Shown here piece after piece: positions 24,861-33,836 of a DNA stretch of 64,000 bases. The DNA is from CAZBRS01 sp964494475. GTDB taxonomy: Bacteria > Myxococcota_A > UBA9042 > CAZBRS01. Position numbers and translations under genes: made by a program. Location: the NCBI GenBank assembly GCA_964494475.1, contig CAZBRS010000005.1, positions 1 through 64,000 on the forward strand, read 5' to 3'. The number at the start of each line of letters is the position of its first letter. Within the stretch, counting starts at the first letter, position 1. The notes under the pieces are model-generated. The model saw only the letters and a list, made by a program, of their open reading frames with translations, had not been told where the DNA came from and ran no database searches.

Positions 24861-27658
24861 TCACGTGCCCAGCCGGCGTCGGAGGTCGGCCAGGAAGGCC
24901 AGGGCCTCGAGCGGCGTCATGCGATCGGGGTCCTGCTTCACGAGCTCGTCGCGCAGCCACGCGAACGTCTCGTCGCGGCGGGCGTCGGCGGGCACGAAGA
25001 GCGTGAGCTGCTGGTCGTCGAGGGCCTTCTGGCGCCGACCGCGCGAGAGGCGGGGCCGCGACGCGGCGTCGAGCTCGCCCTCCTCGAGGTTCTTCAGCAC
25101 CTCGCGCGCGCGCTCGATGACCTCGACCGGCAGGCCCGCCAGCTTGGCCACCTGGATGCCATAGGAGCGGCTGGTGCCCCCCTCGACCAGCTTGCGCAGG
25201 AAGAGGATCTCGTCGTTCCACTCCTTCACGGCCACCGACAGGTTGCGCACGCCGGGCTTGGTGCGCTCGAGGTCGGTGAGCTCGTGGTAGTGCGTGGCGA
25301 AGAGGGTGCGCGCGCGCACGCGGTCGTGAAGGTACTCGGCCACGGCCCACGCGATGGACAGCCCGTCGAAGGTGCTCGTGCCGCGCCCGATCTCGTCGAG
25401 CAGGATGAGGCTGCGGCGCGTGGCCCGGCGCAGGATCTGCGCGGTCTCGAGCATCTCGACCATGAACGTGCTCTGGCCGCCGGCCAGGTTGTCGCTGGCA
25501 CCCACGCGCGTGTAGATGCCGTCGACCAGCCCCACGCGCGCCTCGGCCGCGGGCACGAACGACCCCGTCTGGGCCAGGAGCGCGATCAGCGCCACCTGGC
25601 GCATGAGCGTGGACTTGCCCGCCATGTTGGGGCCCGTCACGATGGCCAGGGGCTTGCGATCGCCCGCCAACGAGAAGTCGTTCGGGATGAAGCGCCCGCG
25701 CGGCAACGTCTCTTCGACCATGGGGTGGCGCCCCTCGACGAGGACCAGGTCGAGGCTGGCGTCGACCACCGGGCGCACGAAGCCGCGCGCCTCGGCCACC
25801 TCGGCCAGCGCGGAGAGCACGTCGAGCCGCGCCACGCCGCGGGCCACCTCGAGCAGCGCCGGCCCCGCCTCGGCCACGCGGCGCCGCAGGTCGTCGAAGA
25901 GCTCGGTCTCGATCTCGGCCAGCCGCGAGTCGGCCTCGGCGATGCGGGTCTCGTGCTCCTTCAGGGTGGGCGTGTAGTAGCGCTCGCCCGTGGCCGTGGT
26001 CTGCTTGCGCAGGTAGTCGTCGGGCACGTGCTTCAAGTTGGCCCGCGTCACGTCGAGGTAGTAGCCGAACACGCGGTTGTAGGCCACCTTCAGGCTGGCG
26101 ATGCCGGTGCGCTCGCGCTCGGCCTCCTGGTAGGCCAGCAGCCAGTCGCGCGCGTGGGTCTTCACGTCGGTCCACTCGTCGAGGGGCGGGTGGTAGCCCG
26201 GCAGGAAGATGCCGCCGTCCTTGACGGCCAGCGGGGGGCTCTCGACCAGGGCGCGCTCCAGCAGGTCGACCACGGCGGCCAGGCGCTGGTCGCCGGGCAC
26301 CGCGTCGCGGAGCAGCGGGGCCTCGAGGTCCCCCGTGACGGCCAGCAGGGCCGGCAGGCGCCGCAGGCACGCCCGCACCGCGCCGAGGTCGCGCGGAGTG
26401 CCCACGCCGCTCTGAACACGCGCGGTCAGGCGCTCGAGGTCACCGAAGCGCTCGAGCAGGCCCCGCAACGCCTGGCGCGACGACCGCCGCTCGACGGCCT
26501 CGCCCACGGCGTCGTGGCGGGCCGAGATGCCCTCCAGCGAGAGGAGCGGCGCGGCCAGCCAGTCACGGAGCAGGCGCGCCCCCATGGGGGTGAGCGTGCG
26601 GTCGATCGAGCCGAGCAGGCTGCCTTTGCGGCGGCGCTCGAACAGGGTCTCGAACAGCTCGAGGTTGCGGCGCGCCGGCGGATCGAGCGCGAGGAAGGCC
26701 GCGGGCGCGTGCCCCTCGACGCGCGCGAGGGTGGCCTGCACGGCGGGGTTCACGCGCCCCAGGAGGGCCACCAGCGCGGCGACGGCCCCCCACTCGGCGG
26801 CCGACAGGTCGGTCGCGCCCACGACCTCGAGCGGACGGGCCAGGAGCCCGTAGCGCATAGCGCTACCGGGCTCCGTCTGGGGGTCTGGGGGCCCTCCCCC
26901 AGGCAACAACCTGGGAGCCTGTCGGTCGTGTTCTCAACGGGTTGCGCCGAAGCCCCCGATGTCGCCACAGGTGTCTCTACGGTGGTCTGGTCCAATGCGC
27001 TACAGGCTCCCAGGCGTGCGGGCTCGAAGTCGGAGGCCGGCACGGGCGAGACGACGGCCCCGGGCATCAACGACGCCACGAGCGAGCGAGTATCGTCGGC
27101 GCCCTCGGGCAGCAGCACCTCGGAGGGCTCGATGCGCACGAGCTCGCGCGCCAGGGTCTCGCGATCGACGGCGCGGGAGCTGCGCAGGCTGCCGGTCGAG
27201 ACGTCGGCCCAGGCCAGGCCGTAGGCGCCCCCTTCGGAGGGCAGCACGGCCAGCAGGTGGTTGGGGCGAGCCCCGTCGAGCCCCTCGGCGTCGAGCCGAA
27301 CGCCGGGAGTGACCACCTGGACCACGGCGCGCTTGACGATGCCGCGCGCCTTGCGGGGGTCTTCGACCTGGTCGCAGAGGGCCACCTTGCGGCCGGCGGC
27401 GAGCAGCTTCTGCAGGTAGCCCTCGGCCGCGTGGTGGGGCACGCCGCACATGGGGATGGGCTCCCCGTCGCGCTCGCGCCCGCGGCTGGTCAGCGTAATC
27501 TCGAGGATCTTCGAGGCCTCGACGGCGTCGTCGAAGAACATCTCGTAGAAGTCTCCAAGCCGAAAGAACAAGATGGCGTCGGGGTACGCCGCCTTGGCCT
27601 CGAAGTACTGCTGCAGCATGGGGGTGAGGCTGTCGGCAGGGCGGAGGGCATCGCTCAC
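24861..27658 (-). CDS. mutS: DNA mismatch repair ATPase MutS, frameshifted at an inserted repeat
   Basis: The N-terminal part is read in one frame from a GTG at 27658 and carries the mismatch-recognition motif GDFYEMFF. The C-terminal part is read in another frame from about 26909 to 24861 and carries Walker A GPNMAGKST and LLDEIGRGTST. The frame changes inside a palindromic repeat (26842-27016). The first frame runs out at 26750, giving a 302-aa product. Adding one base where copy A has an extra G would join the halves into about 932 aa, of which about 58 come from the repeat. It may be a genuine loss of mismatch repair, a slippage-dependent gene, or a one-base sequence error. The gene is followed 10 bp later by glnD. 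Confidence 0.88.
26842..27016 (-). mobile_element. Palindromic repeat element, copy B, inside mutS
   Basis: 175 bp, matching copy A from its first base to its last except for substitutions and one missing G (AGGCAACAAC at 26901 against AGGCAAGCAAC in A). Terminal inverted repeats are GGAGCCCGTAGCGC at 26843-26856 and GCGCTACAGGCTCC at 26997-27010. The missing base splits mutS into two frames. Confidence 0.85.
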
Positions 27659-27761
27659 GGGCGCGCTCCCTGGGATCGAAGGCCGGGGACACGGACTGTA
27701 CCAGAACGTCGCGTCGAAAGGAACGGTTGGCGCCCGCGCCTTCGCAGGGCTACGATGACGG

Positions 27762-27867
27762 CGCCTGGGAGCCTGTAGCGCATTGGACCAGACGACCGTG
27801 GAGACACCCATGGCGGCATCGGGGGCTTCGACGCAACCCGTTGAGAACACGACCGACAGGCTCCTAG
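27762..27867 (+). mobile_element. Palindromic repeat element, copy C (half-length, inverted)
   Basis: 106 bp, the reverse complement of the right-hand module of copies A and B, from CGCCTGGGAGCC to GACAGGCTCCTAG. The ends form an inverted repeat (GGAGCCTGT...ACAGGCTCC). It lies between the divergent mutS and PPCC genes and contains an ATG with GGAG 6 bp upstream (27810), so it may supply the start of the downstream gene. Confidence 0.8.
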
Positions 27868-29207
27868 AAGCCTCGCGGATGCGGAGAGAGCAGGACGACC
27901 TCGACGAATGGGACGGGACCGGCGCGGTCAGGGTGGTGCCCACGCCCGCGCGGCTGGCCCGCTGCGACCGGCTGTTCTGGCGGCTCGGCGCCCACGCGCG
28001 CTCGACCGGCGCGCCCGCCACCGTCGTGCTCGCGGCGCCCGACGAGGCCGCGCCGGTCCCGCTCTCGGGGCTGTTCGGGCTGCTGTTCGAGGCCGCCCGC
28101 TGGCGACGGCTGGGGCTGCTCCCGGTCCGCCTGGCCCTCTCGTCCGACCTGCCGCGCTGCCTGGCCGCGCCCTTCGGGCTGCCCGGTCAGGGGAGCGCCG
28201 TCCGCCGCGCGAGCGCGGGCCCCGCGCTCGCCTGCAACGCGTGCCCCGCCGGGGGCCGAACCTGCGAGGGCCTGCCGGCCGGCGTGGTGGGCGCCTACGC
28301 GAGCCGCGACGATCTGCGCCGCGACCTGGCCGCGCTGCTGCGCACGCCCGCCCCCGACGCGCAGGACGGCGCGTGGCTCCAGCACGAGCTCGGACTGCGC
28401 TCCGCCGTCCGCACGCTCGACGACGGCAGCGATTCAGCGGCGCTGCCGCCCGGCTTCGCCACCTGCGCGGTCGACGTACCCCTGCACGACGGGGCGGGCG
28501 GCTGGCTGGAGCCCGCGAGCGATTCACGCCGTCGGATCGTGTACGCCGGCCGCGACGCCGCCGAAGTCTCTGCGCTGGCCGAGCTCGAGGGCCGCCTGCT
28601 GGCCGGCGAGGCCCCCCTCGACGAGGTTCACCGGACCCTGGGGCGGGCCTTCGGCTACCCCCCCTGCTGCGTCGAGGCCTTCGTCGCCGACAACCGCGTG
28701 TACGAGACCGCCGGCCGGCCGTGCTGGGGCGTGAACCCGGTGCACGTCGACCGCATCTGCGAGCGCAGTCGGGGCGCCGACGCGCGGCTGAACCCCTTCC
28801 TGCGCGGGACCCGCGCCCTGCGCCTGATCGAGCACCTGCCCTGCCGCTTCGACTGCGAGCCTTCGCGGGCCCTGGCCCGGAGCGTGGCCCGCGAACTGCT
28901 GAGACGCGCCCCGGCCCTCGGCCCCGTGCTGCCCGACCTGCTGCAGTCCGTGGCCCTGGTGCTGCCCGATCGCGACGAGGTGCTGTTCCGTGGCCGGGTC
29001 GAGGCGCCCGGGCGGGCGCGCCTCGAGCGCGTGCTGCAACCCGGCGCGCTGGCGGGCGACGCGCTCTTCGCGGCCGACGCGCTCGAGCTTCGAGCCGGGC
29101 CCGGCGTGGTGCTGCTGGCCGGCGGGCAGGTGCTGCAAACGATTGACGTGGCGCCCCTCGACCTGGCGCCCGGGCTGCCGCGGTTCGTGGAGTTCGGCCC
29201 GCGCTGA
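27810..29207 (+). CDS. DUF483-like protein with PPCC motif
   Basis: 465 aa from the ATG at 27810. The central motif FGYPPCCVEAF (Cys286-Cys287) is typical of DUF483-type proteins, and a second Cys cluster follows in HLPCRFDCEPS, giving a possible metal or Fe-S site. An earlier region (CNACPAGGRTC) adds three more Cys. The N-terminal half is Arg/Leu-rich and unassigned. The first 19 residues come from repeat copy C, which provides GGAG and ATG. A second ATG at 27879, outside the repeat, would give 442 aa. Function is unknown. Its stop abuts the stop of the ATP-grasp gene on the other strand with no gap. Confidence 0.75.
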   Translation: MAASGASTQPVENTTDRLLEASRMRREQDDLDEWDGTGAVRVVPTPARLARCDRLFWRLGAHARSTGAPATVVLAAPDEAAPVPLSGLFGLLFEAARWRRLGLLPVRLALSSDLPRCLAAPFGLPGQGSAVRRASAGPALACNACPAGGRTCEGLPAGVVGAYASRDDLRRDLAALLRTPAPDAQDGAWLQHELGLRSAVRTLDDGSDSAALPPGFATCAVDVPLHDGAGGWLEPASDSRRRIVYAGRDAAEVSALAELEGRLLAGEAPLDEVHRTLGRAFGYPPCCVEAFVADNRVYETAGRPCWGVNPVHVDRICERSRGADARLNPFLRGTRALRLIEHLPCRFDCEPSRALARSVARELLRRAPALGPVLPDLLQSVALVLPDRDEVLFRGRVEAPGRARLERVLQPGALAGDALFAADALELRAGPGVVLLAGGQVLQTIDVAPLDLAPGLPRFVEFGPR

Positions 29208-30080
29208 TCAGGTGGCGAGTCGCGCCAGCACGTGGTCGGCCACGACCTCGCCGGCGTCGACCCCGCTGGCCTCGAAGAGGCCCCGGTAGCCGCCGAAGGC
29301 CGAGACCTCGAACACCACCGGCCCCTCGGGGGTCTCGGCCACGTCGACCACCGTGAGGTCGAGCCCGAACACGGCCTGGGCGCGCGCGGCCAGGGCGATG
29401 AGCTCGGCCGACGGCGCGGCCGGCGCGTAGCGGCCGCCCTGCGCCGTGGTGGTGGCCCAGGCGTCGCCGCCGCGAACCCGCGCGTACGTGCCCACGTAGG
29501 CGCCCCCGACGAACACGAGCCCCAGGTCGCGCCCGGGCAGGTCGACCCGCCGCTGCACGTAGAGCAGGGGGTTCGAGGCCGCGAAGCTCGCCACGGCCGC
29601 GCGCGCGTCGGGCCCCGCCTCGATCGGCCGCATGCCGCGGGCCTTGGTCGAGTACAGGGGCTTCAGCACGGCGCGGCCGAACCGCTCGACCGCCGCCACG
29701 GCCTCGTCGACACAGGGCGTGAGCACGACCTCGGGCACGGGCAGCCCGGCCCGGAGCAGCAGGAGCGTGCCGTCGACTCGGCTGAGCGCCCGCGCCAGGT
29801 TGGCGGGCCGCGAGAACACGGGCACTCCGCCGGACAGGGCGTGGGCGAGCAGCGCCAGACGCTCGAAGAGGTGCGGACCGTACGCCCGCCCGAGCTTCTT
29901 GACCACCACGGCGTCGAACTCGTCGAGCGCCCGGCCCGCGGCGGTCACGCGGCCCGTCGTGGCGTCGAACGCCAGCGCCTCGGCCTCGAGCACGTGGCGC
30001 CCGCAGCCCCGCCGGTCGAAGGCGTCGGCCAGCCGCTCGGTCGACCAGGCCCCGGGCACGCCGAGCACGCCTACCTTCAT
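29208..30080 (-). CDS. ATP-grasp enzyme of GAK-like type
   Basis: 290 aa. It has an N-terminal Rossmann-like strand (MKVGVLGVPGAW), the ATP-grasp core with Lys in AVLKPLYSTKARGM and FVVHGGA-type strand (LVFVGGAYVGTYARV), and the Mg-binding end DVAETPEGPVVFEVSAFGG. The architecture fits RimK/GshB-like ligases, which couple ATP cleavage to carboxylate-amine bond formation. In genome context it matches the ATP-grasp member of GAK systems (named from Grasp, Amphi-Trp and Kinase). It is the last gene of the minus-strand operon, starting 1 bp after the kinase stop. The substrate is unknown. Confidence 0.85.
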   Translation of the reverse strand: MKVGVLGVPGAWSTERLADAFDRRGCGRHVLEAEALAFDATTGRVTAAGRALDEFDAVVVKKLGRAYGPHLFERLALLAHALSGGVPVFSRPANLARALSRVDGTLLLLRAGLPVPEVVLTPCVDEAVAAVERFGRAVLKPLYSTKARGMRPIEAGPDARAAVASFAASNPLLYVQRRVDLPGRDLGLVFVGGAYVGTYARVRGGDAWATTTAQGGRYAPAAPSAELIALAARAQAVFGLDLTVVDVAETPEGPVVFEVSAFGGYRGLFEASGVDAGEVVADHVLARLAT

Positions 30081-30081
30081 C

Positions 30082-31722
30082 TCACCCCCCCAGCACGTCG
30101 ACGGGGAAGACGAAGGACTCCCAGGGCCGCCCGGCGTGCCCGGTCAACCGCTCGGCCAGGTAGCGCGCGCGCAGCAACAGGGCCCGCGCGAAGGCCCGGT
30201 TGGGCACGAAGCGCGTCGAGGTGATCAGCGAGCGCACGACCCCGAGGGTCAGGCGCGCGTCGAAGGTCGCGTCGCCCCGCGCCACCCAGGCCGCGCGCGC
30301 GAACCGGTAGAAGGACGCGGCCAGGCGGGCCAGGCGCGCCCGGACGATCGGGTCGGTCACGGGGAGGCGCAACGTCGACAGCAGGAAGACCGACACGTCC
30401 TGGGTCGGGTCGAGCCAGCACGAACGGTTCACGTCGACCACGTTCACGCGCCACGTGCGCGGATCGACCAGCACGTTGTCGGCGTTCAGGTCGCCGTGGA
30501 TCAGCACGCTGAAGGGCGCCGTCAGCTCGGGCTCGAGGGCGGCCAGCGCCTCGACCAGATCGCCGAGCGAGGGCACGCCGAGTCCCCCGATGCCCTGGCG
30601 CCGATCGTCGACCCAGGGGTGCACCCGCCGCACGTCGGGCAGGCGCCGACGCAGCTGCTCGACGAACCCCGCCGAGACCGGCTCCGGTCGCGCGGTGCGC
30701 TCCCACAGCTCGGCGAGCACGCCCTGAATGGCCGCCAGGGCGCGCTCGGCCAGCGCGGGCTCGGACTCCATGGCGATCTGCTGGAAGGTCTGGCCCTGCA
30801 GGTACTCGAGCAGCAGGTACGCGTTGCCGGCCTCCTCCTCGAAGCCCAGCACGCGCGGCGGCAGCCCGGGCATGACCTCGCGCCACTGCTCGAGCTTCTC
30901 CTTCTCGCGCAGCAGCTTGGCGGCCGAGCCCTCCTTGAAGAGCACCCAGTGGGTCTCGTCGCCGGCGCACAGGGGCCGCACCCGGCCGATGCGGCTGCCC
31001 GAGCGCGTCTCGGCCACCTCTTCGAAGGCGAAGCGGGCCGCGTCGTCGCCCTCGACCGGCCGACCTCCCACGCTCTCCTCGAGCGCCAGGTACTCGTGGA
31101 TGCGCAGCTTTTCGCCCACGGCGCCCGAGAGGATGGCCTCGCCGATGCGCAGGAGGGCGTCGCCGATGCGCTCGAGGTAGCGCAGGATGAACAGCGACGT
31201 GACCAAATCGCCCGTGTCGCGGCCGGTGGCCAGGCGCGTCATCAGGCAGTCGAAGTTCCTCTTGTACACGATGTCGCACGTGAACTCGGCGCGGCAGATG
31301 CGCAGCGCCTCGTCGACGTGACGACAGAAGAGGCTCTCCTCCACGCGGCGCAGCGCCGGCGTGATGGCCGCGAAGAAGGCCCCGGGCTCGAAGGCGTGCA
31401 CGAAGGCGGGGGCGGACAGGTAGTCCATCTGCGCCACGATGTGCGCGCCGTGCTCGGCCACCAGGCCCAACTGCTGGGCGACCAGCTGGATGGCGTCGAC
31501 CAGGTCGGCCGTGCTCCGCTGCGGCGGCTGCTCCTCGAGCAGCAGGCGGAAGGCCTTGCCCGTGACCTGGTTCTTCAGCACGTTCACGTAGTCGTCGCGG
31601 GCCCGGACGCGCGCTGCGACCTCTGGGCTGGGGCGCTGGAGGGCCTCCCAGGCGTCGTCGATCTGCTTGGTGACCTCGATCAGCAAGAGCGTGAAGTTGC
31701 GCCGCACCCCCGCCAGGCTCAT
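30082..31722 (-). CDS. PhoU domain-APH-family kinase fusion protein
   Basis: 546 aa. About the first 240 residues are helical and read like two PhoU halves (VTKQIDDAWEAL...VRARDDYVNVLKNQV and the signature YLERIGDALLRIGEAIL). The C-terminal part is a kinase of the aminoglycoside phosphotransferase type, with the Brenner loop VLIHGDLNADNVLVD and the DFG-like VVDVNRSC. A FKEGSAAKLLREKEKLEQW stretch supplies the ATP-binding Lys/Glu pair. PhoU proteins act with phosphate sensing, so the fusion may link phosphate status to a small-molecule or protein kinase. It overlaps the amphi-Trp gene by 4 bp and precedes the ATP-grasp gene by 1 bp. Confidence 0.85.
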   Translation of the reverse strand: MSLAGVRRNFTLLLIEVTKQIDDAWEALQRPSPEVAARVRARDDYVNVLKNQVTGKAFRLLLEEQPPQRSTADLVDAIQLVAQQLGLVAEHGAHIVAQMDYLSAPAFVHAFEPGAFFAAITPALRRVEESLFCRHVDEALRICRAEFTCDIVYKRNFDCLMTRLATGRDTGDLVTSLFILRYLERIGDALLRIGEAILSGAVGEKLRIHEYLALEESVGGRPVEGDDAARFAFEEVAETRSGSRIGRVRPLCAGDETHWVLFKEGSAAKLLREKEKLEQWREVMPGLPPRVLGFEEEAGNAYLLLEYLQGQTFQQIAMESEPALAERALAAIQGVLAELWERTARPEPVSAGFVEQLRRRLPDVRRVHPWVDDRRQGIGGLGVPSLGDLVEALAALEPELTAPFSVLIHGDLNADNVLVDPRTWRVNVVDVNRSCWLDPTQDVSVFLLSTLRLPVTDPIVRARLARLAASFYRFARAAWVARGDATFDARLTLGVVRSLITSTRFVPNRAFARALLLRARYLAERLTGHAGRPWESFVFPVDVLGG

Positions 31723-32003
31723 TCGTCGGTCTCTCCCCCGCCGATCACCAGCGGGCCCGCGGCGTCGTCGCGGACCCCGTCGGACCAGCCCACCTTCACG
31801 AGCAGCCGCGTGCGCCCCTCGTTGCGCTTGGCCGAGATCTCGAGGCCGAGCAGCCCGCGCGGCTCGAGCACCAGCTCCTTCGCGTCGCTGCGGAGCACCA
31901 GGCGACCCGTGCGCAGCCCCTCGGCCAGGGCCTCGAGGTAGCGCGCGATGGACACGCGATCCTGCAGCGACTCGTGCCGGAATTCCTTCTTCTCGACCGC
32001 CAC
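31719..32003 (-). CDS. Amphi-Trp domain protein
   Basis: 94 aa. The order KKEFRHESLQDRVSIARYLEAL..GL..GRLVLRS..KELVLEPRGLLGLEISAKRN..G..RLLVKVGW matches the amphi-Trp domain, including the conserved late Trp. This family is known from GAK-type neighbourhoods with ATP-grasp and kinase proteins. A GTG start at 32003 is supported by GGAGG 6-7 bp upstream. It overlaps the kinase by 4 bp. Function beyond the domain name is not known. Confidence 0.85.
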   Translation of the reverse strand: MAVEKKEFRHESLQDRVSIARYLEALAEGLRTGRLVLRSDAKELVLEPRGLLGLEISAKRNEGRTRLLVKVGWSDGVRDDAAGPLVIGGGETDE

Positions 32004-32054
32004 GATGGCCCTCCGATCAACGCGCCCCGCCAGGAGGGCGCGTGCCCTGCGCCC

Positions 32055-33176
32055 CTACACCAACCGGCTCCGGTATTCGCGCATCACCTTCTGCTTCGAG
32101 ACGCTCAACTCGTCGAGCGCCCGCCGGACCGCGGGATCCCGCCAGCCCGGCTGCACCCCCACCTCGCGGCCCGCCTTGGTCGGGTCCTGGCGCTCCGGCG
32201 GCCGCGCCTTCTCACCCAGGTGGGCGTCGTCGCCCATGGTCACGAGCATGGGGCGCGCCGGACGCTCGCGGTGCCGGTTCAGGCGCTCGACCGCGTGGAT
32301 CAGGAAGTCGGTGTACTCGGACGACGCCGGGTTCCACACCTCGTAGCCATCGACGTCGTAGTCGGCCAGCAAGACGGGCCAGAACTGCTCGGGGTGGGGC
32401 ACGAGGATGCCGGCGCCCGCGGCGCGCGCCTCTTCGAGCACCGCGCGGGTCTCGAAGAAGTAGCGCGGGTCGAAGCCGCCCTTGACCAGGACCTTGGTGG
32501 CCTTCAACCAGGCCTGGGCGCGGTCGATGGCGGCGTCGCCGAGCCGTCCCCGGGCCTGGTCGAACCACGCGCGCACGAGCTTGTTCTTCAAGACGATGGG
32601 GGGCGTGCTCGTCTCGTTCTCGCGCAGGCGCCGCCGGAGCTCGCCCGCCAGCGCTCCCGCCAGCGCGACCGTATCGGGGTCGACGAAGGCCTGGCGGGCG
32701 GCCGCCTGGCGCCGCGGTTCGTGCGCGGGCTCGACCAGCGTGTCGAGCAGGTCGAAGAGCTGCGTGGCGCGGTAGCGGTAGGTGTGCGCCAGCAGGGCCT
32801 GCAGGGCCGTGGCCTTCGCGGCGCGCTCGGCGGTCAGGTGCACGAGCAGCTGCACCTTGCGGCGAAACTCGGGCGAGTAGGCGTCGACCTCGGCCCCCGC
32901 GAAGGCGCCCCACGTGACCAGCTCGTTGTGCTGGGTGGGGATGATCAGGGAGTCGGTCGCGTTCGGGAACGTGGCCTCCACGCGGCGCCGGATCACGTCG
33001 AGGGGCACGTGCTCCGGGTGCCAGTGCACGGCCAGCACGTGGGCCTCGTCGGCAAAGACCTCTGCCGGCTCGGCCAGCCTGGCGAGCACGTCGGCGGGGA
33101 TGTCGGTGGACACCACCTCGCGGAAGGCCTGCTCGGCCCAGGCGTCGAAGCGGGGAGGCAGGTGCGGCGCGTTCAC
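32055..33176 (-). CDS. PHP-domain-like metallohydrolase
   Basis: 373 aa. Histidine and Asp motifs are placed as in PHP-type hydrolases: HWHPEH near the N-terminus, TQHNELVTWGAFAGAE, VPHPEQFWP and MGDDAHLGEK near the C-terminus. No signal peptide or membrane segment is seen. PHP enzymes cleave phosphoesters, so a phosphatase role in the GAK-like operon is an inference. It is the first gene of that operon, 51 bp before the amphi-Trp gene. The start is a GTG with GGAG about 12 bp upstream, so its exact start is uncertain. Confidence 0.75.
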   Translation of the reverse strand: MNAPHLPPRFDAWAEQAFREVVSTDIPADVLARLAEPAEVFADEAHVLAVHWHPEHVPLDVIRRRVEATFPNATDSLIIPTQHNELVTWGAFAGAEVDAYSPEFRRKVQLLVHLTAERAAKATALQALLAHTYRYRATQLFDLLDTLVEPAHEPRRQAAARQAFVDPDTVALAGALAGELRRRLRENETSTPPIVLKNKLVRAWFDQARGRLGDAAIDRAQAWLKATKVLVKGGFDPRYFFETRAVLEEARAAGAGILVPHPEQFWPVLLADYDVDGYEVWNPASSEYTDFLIHAVERLNRHRERPARPMLVTMGDDAHLGEKARPPERQDPTKAGREVGVQPGWRDPAVRRALDELSVSKQKVMREYRSRLV

Positions 33177-33263
33177 GGGCCCGGGGCTCCGGGGAGTCGG
33201 TTCGGGCGACAGTGTACCGCAAGTCGGGGGACGCGGGAACCGGCGCGTAGGTCGAAGCGACCG

Positions 33264-33659
33264 TCAGTTCGCGGGACCGTCGGCTTCGAAGACGTCGGGG
33301 AACTTCACGACCATGGCCTGCTCGAGGAAGGCCTGGGGCTTGAAGCCCACGATGCGCTCGACGATCTTGCCCTTGCGGAGCAGCAGCACCGTGGGGGTGC
33401 CGCGCACACCCAGCTTGCCGGCCGCCACGGGCGACTCGGCCGCGTTCAGGTCGGCCACGCGCACCGCGCCGTCGTACTTGTCGGCCAATTCGGCGATGGT
33501 GGGCATGAGCTTCACGCACCACGAGCAGTTCGGGCCCCACACGTCGAGCAGCACCGGAAGCTCGCTCTTCTCGACCACGTCCTTGAACGTCGCGTCGGTC
33601 ACGTGCAGCGGCGCCACCTTCGGCTTCGACAGGTTCTTGATCCAGCTTCCGAGTCCCAT
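33264..33659 (-). CDS. Thioredoxin-like protein with CSWC active site
   Basis: 131 aa, one thioredoxin domain of about 105 residues after a short lead. The active site is CSWC in VWGPNCSWCVKLMPT, where WCGPC is usual, and the cis-Pro motif RGTPTV is conserved. It has no signal peptide, so it should be cytoplasmic. The CxxC centre Ser-Trp is unusual and may shift redox potential or partner choice. GGGGAGGA precedes the ATG. The gene stands 87 bp upstream of the PHP-like gene in the same direction and may share its transcript. Confidence 0.9.
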   Translation of the reverse strand: MGLGSWIKNLSKPKVAPLHVTDATFKDVVEKSELPVLLDVWGPNCSWCVKLMPTIAELADKYDGAVRVADLNAAESPVAAGKLGVRGTPTVLLLRKGKIVERIVGFKPQAFLEQAMVVKFPDVFEADGPAN

Positions 33660-33836
33660 TTGATCCTCCCCTCACAATCCTGGTCGGGCGGCTCAACCGA
33701 CCGCCATCGACAGCGTCAAGGTAAGGACAGCCCGCCGTGTGTCAATGAGCATCGGCTCATGAATGCCTCCGTCGCGCCGGTTGCGACGGAAACCCCCCTC
33801 CGCTACAGTATTCCATCCCTCGTGACGGAGTCCGCC

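Noticed and set aside
27783..27785. TTG start for the PPCC gene
   Set aside because: A TTG without a Shine-Dalgarno is less likely than the ATG at 27810 with GGAG upstream.
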